Source: Spirochaetaceae bacterium
GTDB lineage: Bacteria > Spirochaetota > Spirochaetia > SZUA-6 > RPPD01
Reading direction: 5' to 3'
DNA length: 11,666 nucleotides
Assembly (NCBI GenBank): GCA_003818675.1
Contig: RPPD01000024.1
Span: forward strand, 1-11,666
Shown: piece by piece, positions 6,807 to 11,666 of the stretch
Position numbering within the stretch: position 1 is the stretch's first letter
Layout: each line of letters opens with the position of its first letter
Notes under the pieces: model-generated
Told to the model about the DNA's origin: nothing
Databases searched by the model: none
The model's input: only the letters and a program-made list of their open reading frames with translations
Translations under genes and position numbers: made by a program

Positions 6807-7838
6807 ATGCATAATCATCGGTTTTTCCTCGCCCTGTCTCTGGCATGTGCACTTGTTCTTTCAGGAATACTTTTTTCCTGTGGTGATAATGGAATTTCTT
6901 TATCGGATTTAAAGGGTGAGATACAGCGTGGAAGTTCCAGGCTTGCGCAGGAAATATTTGCAGCGGATTCCGGAATAGTCGCATTGGCGTCAAATGGAAA
7001 ATATGTTTATGCCGCAACAAGGAAGGGTGACGTGTGGAGGATAAAATATCCGGAAAAACCCATACTTTTTGCATCCCTGGGAACCTGTTCCTCAGAGCTC
7101 AGTTTCCAAAACCTGGCCGTGCTTCCTGATGGAAGACTTTGTGCAGTAAAATGCAGACAGGATGCAGCTGGCGGTACAGCCACCAACAGCATCGTGGCAA
7201 TTGATGAAAACGGGACAATTCAGGAGCTTTTCAATGTCAATGAAAACATCCTGTGTCTTGCTGCAGACCACACAGGCAAAATATATGCAGGTACCTGGAT
7301 CAATGAAGGAAAAATCTCGTATGGGATAAATCCCTATCACCTGGCAAGCGCCGAGTTTGTCATGGGAAAGTTGTATGAATACAATCTTGTGGGTAAACAG
7401 TTGACTGAGATCTATACCGGTGCATTGCCCGCATGGATCTGGGTGGGTGACAACAATACTACGTATGTCTCGCTTTGGGGTGACCGGGGACCGGTTCAGC
7501 CTGACAGGGAAGAGCATCTATGGGCAGACCACTACCATTCATTCTGGCTGCCCTATTCTGAAAGAATAAAGATCATTGACCTTGCCAACCAGGATACGGT
7601 TTTCAGAAAACTGCCGAGCTCGTTTGCATCTTTTATTATTGGGTCAAGCGGATTTCTTTTGGGACTTGCAGCAACGAAGGAAGACGGCCCGGGGTTCTAT
7701 CTGGTGGAAGGTGAAAACAAGCCGATCAAGCTCAAGTTCCAGGATTCAAATCTGGAAAAAAATATTTCTGCAATGACCCTGCACCAGAATGTTGTATATT
7801 TTGGTACACCTCTTGGGAAGGTGCTGCGGATTAAATAG
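6807..7838 (+). CDS. Lipoprotein with beta-propeller-like repeats, function unknown
   Basis: The protein has 343 residues. Residues 1-25 form a lipoprotein signal: basic start MHNHR, a long hydrophobic core, and LFSC with C25 as the lipidated Cys. The Phe at -2 is tolerated in the loose lipoboxes of spirochaetes. The mature part shows repeated short units of the type GKYVYAATRKGDVWRI, ILCLAADHTGKIYAGTW, NNTTYVSLWGDRG and NVVYFGTPLGKVLRI. These are strand pairs typical of a six- or seven-bladed beta-propeller (NHL or SMP-30-like). No catalytic or metal motif stands out. It probably sits on the outer face of a membrane and binds a ligand or another protein. ATG 6807 is chosen because GGGG 6796-6799 lies 7 nt upstream; an in-frame TTG at 6801 is too close. 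The 3' end faces a convergent lipoprotein gene 26 bp away. Confidence 0.75.
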   Translation: MHNHRFFLALSLACALVLSGILFSCGDNGISLSDLKGEIQRGSSRLAQEIFAADSGIVALASNGKYVYAATRKGDVWRIKYPEKPILFASLGTCSSELSFQNLAVLPDGRLCAVKCRQDAAGGTATNSIVAIDENGTIQELFNVNENILCLAADHTGKIYAGTWINEGKISYGINPYHLASAEFVMGKLYEYNLVGKQLTEIYTGALPAWIWVGDNNTTYVSLWGDRGPVQPDREEHLWADHYHSFWLPYSERIKIIDLANQDTVFRKLPSSFASFIIGSSGFLLGLAATKEDGPGFYLVEGENKPIKLKFQDSNLEKNISAMTLHQNVVYFGTPLGKVLRIK

Positions 7839-7864
7839 GGCAGAGTTCACGGCACCTGCAGATG

Positions 7865-8515
7865 CTAATTTTCTCCTTTGACAATTAAGACAATCCTTTG
7901 GGCTTCAGAAAGCGTGAAATTGCCGGTAATGCGGATGATTCCGCTTTCAATAACATCGTTTATCCGTGCGTAAGAGACAAGCTTGTGGTCAAAGATAATG
8001 GCAATAAATTTGCCTCTGTTGTCTTCGGTTATTTTTTTCATGATATCCCTGCCATGTACCATTTTCCCGTCATGGTCAGTGAATTCCCCCAGGGTAAGAA
8101 CGATACCCGGTTCTTGGCTCTGCGGATCCGCTCTGACAACAGCATCCTGAACGGACATGCCTGAAAGAACCGGCTCGTTCTTAATTGGAATATATGTGAG
8201 AAGCTCTTCAGCGCCTGAATCATTTTTTGTGTAACTTCCCAAAAAGACAGTTCCATCCGTATACAATTCTTTAGGGAAGGAAAATGTACCATCCTCGTTT
8301 TGCATTGGTTTGAACCCTGGATTACCTGCCAAATAACCCAGAAGGCGCTTCCATGCATCTTCATCGACTAAATGGAAGCTCAACAATGATTTCCGGTCAA
8401 CTGAATCGGATGTGCCTGGACTTGAATCAGGATTTGCGGTCTGTCCACAGGCACCAAACAGTGATAAGAAAAACGTTATGGAAAGGAAGATCATGAACAA
8501 AGTTGATTTTTTCAT
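7865..8515 (-). CDS. Lipoprotein with a free-standing SecD P1-head-like domain
   Basis: The protein has 216 residues. Residues 1-23 are a lipoprotein signal (MKKSTLF, hydrophobic core, LFGAC, lipidated C23). The mature part resembles the large periplasmic loop (P1) of the protein-export subunit SecD. PVLSGMSVQDAVV (115-127) matches the start of the P1 head, and GKFIAIIFDHKLVSYARI (168-185) matches the SecD GKxLAIVLDGKVxSAPxI block. SGIIRITGNFTLSEAQ (191-206) matches the GxxxITGxFT.xEA block, and the chain ends IVLIVKGEN like SecD's LLxxGAL. There are no transmembrane helices beyond the signal, so it cannot be a SecD channel subunit. It may bind unfolded exported proteins or SecDF, but that is inference. 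ATG 8515 has GGAG (8524-8521, minus strand) 5 nt upstream. It is last in the run rdgB, secreted protein, alr, with 36 bp after alr. Confidence 0.78.
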   Translation of the reverse strand: MKKSTLFMIFLSITFFLSLFGACGQTANPDSSPGTSDSVDRKSLLSFHLVDEDAWKRLLGYLAGNPGFKPMQNEDGTFSFPKELYTDGTVFLGSYTKNDSGAEELLTYIPIKNEPVLSGMSVQDAVVRADPQSQEPGIVLTLGEFTDHDGKMVHGRDIMKKITEDNRGKFIAIIFDHKLVSYARINDVIESGIIRITGNFTLSEAQRIVLIVKGEN

Positions 8516-8551
8516 TTAAACTCCATACCATGAATTATAGCGCACCTGTCA

Positions 8552-9670
8552 CTATTCCACATATACTCGCGGGACCCGGCGGGTTATAAGGCATGTGACC
8601 TCGTACGGAATGGTGTTCATAAGCAGGGCTATCTCCTCGGCGTCCGGCCCATTTTCACAATTGCCAAAGAGCATTACATCGTCATAAAGATTTGCCGTAC
8701 ATACAGGGCCAATATCCACAAGGGTCTGGTCCATGCATACGCGGCCGCGGACAGGATAGCGTTTGCCGCCAATGTTTACATATCCGCGGTTTGAAAGCAG
8801 CCTTGAATATCCGTCCCCGTATCCTGCGGGCAGAGTCGCTATCCATGTGTCCTGATCCGCAGTCCATGTGTGGCCATAAGACAGGGGAGTACCCTTTTTT
8901 ACTTTTTTAAGGAAATTTATTCTGGTCACAAGCTCCATTACAGGCTTAAGCGCGAGGCTTCGTCCCTGTTCCTTTGATGGATAATAGCCGTAAAGCATGA
9001 TTCCGGGTCTGACCATGTTAAAGTAAGTTTCAGGCATGGCGATTATTGCCCCGGAGTTGGCGGCGGAAACAATCGGGGGACGGAGGTTGGCCTTTGCCAG
9101 GTCTGATAGAATACTCTTGATCATTTCTGCCTGAGCAAGGGTAAATGCCGGGTCGGTTGTGTCTGAAAGCGGGAAATGCGTGGCGAGTCCTTCTATTGCA
9201 AGATTGTGCGATACAGCAATTGCAGCGGCAATTTGGGGGACAGAGGATGGCTGGCAACCAATCCTGCCCATGCCAGTATCAATCTTTAAATGCACTGGAA
9301 GCCTTTTCCCCTGTTTTAAAGCTTCTTTTTCAAAAAGTCTGGTCAATTCCAGGTCAGCAACATATGGAGTCATGTCTGCGCTTACAATCTGGGCTATTTC
9401 TTCAGGCAGGGGAAACCCGAGGAGCAGTATGGGAGCTTTTATGCCGGCTTCGCGCAGCTCCATGCCTTCGTCCACAGTGGCTACACCCAGTGAATACACT
9501 CCTTCTTCAAGTGCTACGTGTGCAATTTTTATTGCGCCGTGGCCATAGGCATCCGCTTTTACCGCCATGGAGATTTTTATCTCTTTCCCTGTACGCGAAA
9601 CGAGCTCTTTCACTATCTGTATATTGTGTCTGAGATTGTCGAGTCTGATGATTGCGCGCGTTGCCCTCAT
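8552..9670 (-). CDS. alr: Alanine racemase
   Basis: The 372-residue length is normal for this PLP enzyme, which interconverts L- and D-alanine in the cytoplasm to supply D-Ala for peptidoglycan. The N-terminal TIM barrel holds the PLP lysine K38 in AVKADAYGHG. R136 in DTGMGRIG and R221 in MVRPGIMLYG match cofactor-contacting arginines. The C-terminal beta domain brings the catalytic Tyr, Y265 in PLSYGHTW, and the CMDQ motif at 312-315 that shapes the substrate entry. No key residue is missing. The start ATG 9670 lacks a strong ribosome binding site, but MRATRAIIRLDNLRHN aligns with the usual family N-terminus. It stands 65 bp after a small secreted-protein gene and 36 bp before the SecD-head lipoprotein, all on the minus strand. 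Confidence 0.97.
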   Translation of the reverse strand: MRATRAIIRLDNLRHNIQIVKELVSRTGKEIKISMAVKADAYGHGAIKIAHVALEEGVYSLGVATVDEGMELREAGIKAPILLLGFPLPEEIAQIVSADMTPYVADLELTRLFEKEALKQGKRLPVHLKIDTGMGRIGCQPSSVPQIAAAIAVSHNLAIEGLATHFPLSDTTDPAFTLAQAEMIKSILSDLAKANLRPPIVSAANSGAIIAMPETYFNMVRPGIMLYGYYPSKEQGRSLALKPVMELVTRINFLKKVKKGTPLSYGHTWTADQDTWIATLPAGYGDGYSRLLSNRGYVNIGGKRYPVRGRVCMDQTLVDIGPVCTANLYDDVMLFGNCENGPDAEEIALLMNTIPYEVTCLITRRVPRVYVE

Positions 9671-9735
9671 GTCTTGGGATACTACTATGGTTTTATGGCA
9701 GTTTCAAGGGAAAGATATGGCTGAATTGTGAATTG

Positions 9736-10077
9736 TCATTTAACAAATGGCGGCAAAAGCGTTACTGTCTTGCCGGTAATAATTCTGACGGCCTTCCATT
9801 CATAATTGTCGCCAACAAGGTCCACAACAGCCAGGTCCCAGTATTCGCTCTGCTTTTCAGGGCTGAAATTTATAATTATGGTCTTTTGATCAGCAACCAC
9901 CTCGCCGTCAAGAACGTCATTTGTCCAGACTCCGGAACCGGCAGGAGAGAGTCGGAGGACAAATATTGTAAGCCCGCTATTGTTCTCAAGAGTGAACTCC
10001 AGGGGTTTTTCAGCATACAGAAAAACTGATACTGCCAGAAACATCAGAATCATTACAGAAATGGTCTTTAACGTCAT
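9736..10077 (-). CDS. Small secreted protein of unknown function
   Basis: The protein has 113 residues. Residues 1-22 form a signal peptide (MTLK, hydrophobic stretch, FLYA before E23). The mature part of about 90 residues is rich in predicted beta strands: LEFTLENNSGLTIFVLRLSP, then GVWTNDVLDGEVV, then a strand pair IIINFSP and YWDLAVVDLVGDNYEWKAV. The pattern NxSG-x2-I-x5-SP...W-x2-DVL...WDLxVxDxxGDxYxW is one I associate with small secreted beta-sandwich domains, often in tandem, in Treponema-like and other bacteria; no function is known to me. ATG 10077 has AGGGGGT 7 nt upstream (minus strand). A longer in-frame reading from TTG 10137 would overlap rdgB and spoil the signal peptide, so I reject it. 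The gene sits 56 bp after rdgB and 65 bp before alr. Confidence 0.75.
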   Translation of the reverse strand: MTLKTISVMILMFLAVSVFLYAEKPLEFTLENNSGLTIFVLRLSPAGSGVWTNDVLDGEVVADQKTIIINFSPEKQSEYWDLAVVDLVGDNYEWKAVRIITGKTVTLLPPFVK

Positions 10078-10133
10078 GTTGGGACCCCCTGCCTGTAATT
10101 CTATGCATCCAGAGCTGCTTGGCAAGTGAATCC

Positions 10134-10730
10134 TCAAACGAGGCCAAGAAGCCCTGCCATCTTTTTGACAGCCTTGCCCCTGTGTGAAAGCGAGTTTTTT
10201 TCATCCACCGGCAGTTCGGCTACCGTCTTGCCCAGTTCCGGCAGGAAGAAGATCGGGTCGTAGCCAAAGCCGTTATCCCCAATAGGTGTTTTAACAAGAA
10301 CGCCATGAACTGTTTCCTGCACGGCAAAAAATTTATAATCCCCGAGGATTAAAACCATGCAGCATACGAAAAACGCGTCATGAGGGCCGCCTTCCGGCAA
10401 AAGCGAGAGCAGGTAGCTGTTGCGTTCTGCGTCGGTACCGGGTGGAACAGGTGTATCAGCGCCAAAGCGCGCTGAAAAAATGCCTGGTGGGCCGCCAAGT
10501 ACTGGTACGCAGAGCCCGGAGTCGTCAGCCATGACCGGCAATCTGATCTTTTTAAAAAGCTCTTCTGCCTTGCCGTACGCGTTTTCGAAAAATGTGGAAC
10601 CTGTTTCTTCAAAGGAAAACTTGAGACCGGCATCTTCCGGCAGCAGGATTTTAATTCCCGGCAGTGCTGCGGCTATCTCTTCCTGTTTATGTCTGTTGTT
10701 CGTGGCCAGAACGATTTCGTTGATATTCAT
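10134..10730 (-). CDS. rdgB: XTP/dITP diphosphatase (RdgB/HAM1 family)
   Basis: The 198-residue protein is of normal length for the family. It hydrolyses non-canonical purine triphosphates (dITP, XTP) to the monophosphate and so keeps deaminated bases out of DNA and RNA. Family motifs are all visible: TxNxxK (T10-K15, TNNRHK), the acidic active site ADDSGL with D69 and D70, GPPGIFSARF (80-89), FGYDPIF (155-161) and SHRGKA (182-187) for base recognition. The start is set at ATG 10730, where MNINEIVLATNN matches the family. GGAG lies 11 nt upstream, a little far. An in-frame ATG at 10757 has no ribosome binding site and sits at the likely transcription start. It appears to be the first gene of a minus-strand run with a secreted protein, alr and the SecD-head lipoprotein. 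Confidence 0.95.
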   Translation of the reverse strand: MNINEIVLATNNRHKQEEIAAALPGIKILLPEDAGLKFSFEETGSTFFENAYGKAEELFKKIRLPVMADDSGLCVPVLGGPPGIFSARFGADTPVPPGTDAERNSYLLSLLPEGGPHDAFFVCCMVLILGDYKFFAVQETVHGVLVKTPIGDNGFGYDPIFFLPELGKTVAELPVDEKNSLSHRGKAVKKMAGLLGLV

Positions 10731-10761
10731 GCGTTTCGTTTCTCCAGACGCAAGCATAACT

Positions 10762-10816
10762 GAATTCTATCAGATAGGGAACCTCCGGGAACCGGATGCG
10801 GAAGGCCGAAGGATGC
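10762..10816. repeat. Short direct repeats in the rdgB upstream region
   Basis: This stretch of the divergent intergenic region (10731-10954) holds GGGAACC twice (10777-10783 and 10787-10793, 10-bp step) and GGATGC twice (10794-10799 and 10811-10816). On the minus strand TAGAAT (10769-10764) could be the rdgB -10, but no good -35 lies 16-18 bp upstream. The repeats fall where the -35 would be, so a regulator binding site is possible. Evidence is weak. Confidence 0.3.
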
Positions 10817-10851
10817 AGGGAAAAAACCAGTGCGATATTTTCAGGATGAAT

Positions 10852-10881
10852 TTGTATTTTGACCCTCTGCTGCATTATAAT
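10852..10881 (+). promoter_or_regulatory. Sigma-70 promoter of the second PilZ gene
   Basis: TTGTAT (10852-10857), 18 bp, then a perfect TATAAT (10876-10881). The start would be near 10888, giving a leader of about 67 nt before ATG 10955. The -10 box lies inside the left arm of an imperfect inverted repeat. Confidence 0.55.
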
Positions 10882-10912
10882 TCAGTAAAATGTATTGTGG
10901 AATTCTATTGCA
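10871..10912. repeat. Imperfect inverted repeat over the -10 of the second PilZ gene
   Basis: The arms are 10871-10883 (TGCATTATAATTC) and 10900-10912 (GAATTCTATTGCA), separated by 16 nt and complementary at 11 of 13 positions. GAATTCTAT occurs again at 10762-10770, over the likely rdgB -10. The arrangement could be a two-site operator, but AT-rich chance similarity is possible. Confidence 0.35.
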
Positions 10913-10954
10913 TGCGGTGGAAAGCGATTACAAAATAGGGCCAGGGGGCGATGC

Positions 10955-11666
10955 ATGGATCAAATAAACGGGAAAATTTCGGCGCGCACCATGCATTGGC
11001 TTTTTTTCCCGGAATTTGCGGGAGAGCAGGAACAATTTGAGCTCCTTCAGTACGACATCCTGTTGAAACGATACCACACATCCGTACGGTCGTTTTTTGA
11101 TTCTGTGCGAGGTGTCCCATCAGCTGATCTGCTGGTCATCAATATTGATGCTGTTCTGCGTTACGAACCAGAAGAGCCGGAAAAAAGAACAAAGGTTCTG
11201 TCTGCGATTCGTGATAATACCCCGCGATCGTCGGCCTCAAGATGCCATCTGTATACCCGCGACCTTCAGCCGGTGCGCGAGGTTTTCCACGATCATCCCG
11301 CTGTTGTGGTGCATGCATGGGATGTTTTCAGCAAGAAAAAGGATTTTGTGCCGACTCTCCTGACCTTAATCCGTTCGCCTGGTTTTGCACATCGGGCATT
11401 TCGAGGTTCGATCCGCATACCGTTATATCCTCAGGCGACATACAAGGCGTCATGCCATATCACGGACTACCCGGAAGCGATCATTGAGGGATATGTAAAG
11501 GATATAAGCAGAAACGGAGCGGGGTTGATACTCTACATCAAGCGGCTGGTTACAATTTTCAATGTCAATGACGTCATATCTGTCTCAATTACCTTTCCCA
11601 ATACCATAATGGAGTTGAAAAAAGCAATTGTGCGCCGAATCTCACTCCACGAACAGTTGGTCGGGA
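10955..11666 (+). CDS. PilZ domain protein with an N-terminal alpha/beta region, 3' truncated
   Basis: The frame is open from ATG 10955 (GGGGG 10944-10948 lies 6 nt upstream) to the window edge, giving 237 residues without a stop. The C-terminal part is a PilZ domain: RxxxR at R150-R154 (RGSIR) and DxSxxG at D183, S185 and G188 (DISRNG), so c-di-GMP binding residues are intact. Residues 1-145 alternate predicted strands and helices: ADLLVINIDAVL, then CHLYTRDLQPVREVF, then AVVVHAWDVFSKKKDF. The order loosely recalls a response-regulator receiver, with D in the third strand, T in the fourth and K after the fifth, but the usual sequence around the phospho-acceptor Asp is not clear. I treat it as a possible degenerate receiver. 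There is no signal peptide or membrane segment, so it is cytoplasmic. An ATG at 10951 in another frame soon meets a stop. Confidence 0.8.
   Translation, partial: MDQINGKISARTMHWLFFPEFAGEQEQFELLQYDILLKRYHTSVRSFFDSVRGVPSADLLVINIDAVLRYEPEEPEKRTKVLSAIRDNTPRSSASRCHLYTRDLQPVREVFHDHPAVVVHAWDVFSKKKDFVPTLLTLIRSPGFAHRAFRGSIRIPLYPQATYKASCHITDYPEAIIEGYVKDISRNGAGLILYIKRLVTIFNVNDVISVSITFPNTIMELKKAIVRRISLHEQLVG

Noticed and set aside
7839..7864. Possible bidirectional terminator between the two convergent lipoprotein genes
   Set aside because: Only a short GCAG/CTGC pairing with a long loop is visible; too weak to call.
9145..9633. Plus-strand 162-residue reading frame
   Set aside because: It is antisense to alr, which is complete and conserved; the frame shows no family motif.

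Overview
The window is a compact stretch of bacterial chromosome carrying about twelve genes on both strands, with almost no spare DNA. The longest gene-free stretches are two divergent promoter regions of about 225 bp. I see no tRNA, rRNA, transposase, phage, CRISPR or toxin-antitoxin gene. The features suggest a Gram-negative (diderm), probably anaerobic or microaerophilic bacterium. It has a rubrerythrin-like protein, several exported proteins, an RlpA/SPOR peptidoglycan enzyme and two PilZ (c-di-GMP receptor) proteins. Two lipoproteins have loose lipoboxes (LFSC and LFGAC). Together with the double-domain YggT protein behind dnaE and a small secreted domain I associate with Treponema-like genomes, these make a spirochaete my best guess. 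That is an inference of moderate to low confidence; a deltaproteobacterium-like source is the alternative.

Left block, plus strand (2-2075): the 3' end of a sigma-70 family sigma factor, a single-domain PilZ protein, a secreted RlpA-like lytic transglycosylase with a SPOR domain, a 56-residue six-cysteine protein, and a rubrerythrin-type di-iron protein. Gaps are 39, 22, 54 and 18 bp, so the first three look like one transcription unit. The Cys-rich protein and the di-iron protein are clearly coupled. The block meets the next one tail to tail with a 6-bp gap.

Central block, minus strand (2082-6578): a single-Cys thioredoxin-fold protein, then dnaE (replicative polymerase III alpha) and a YggT membrane protein 21 bp behind it. 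A divergent promoter region (6579-6806) separates this block from a plus-strand lipoprotein with beta-propeller-like repeats. That region holds two good sigma-70 promoters, each overlapped by or adjacent to a perfect 12-bp palindrome.

Right block, minus strand (7865-10730): rdgB (house-cleaning nucleotide pyrophosphatase), a small secreted protein, alr (alanine racemase, supplying D-Ala for peptidoglycan) and a lipoprotein carrying a free-standing SecD P1-head-like domain. All point the same way with gaps of 56, 65 and 36 bp, so they are probably an operon. A second divergent region (10731-10954) leads on the plus strand to another PilZ protein cut off by the window end, with a TATAAT promoter and an imperfect inverted repeat over its -10.

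Most of the window is ordinary housekeeping. The points worth a second look are the six-Cys partner of the di-iron protein, the SecD-head lipoprotein, the CxxW thioredoxin-like protein, the truncated PilZ protein with a possible degenerate receiver-like N-terminus, and the palindromes in the divergent promoters.
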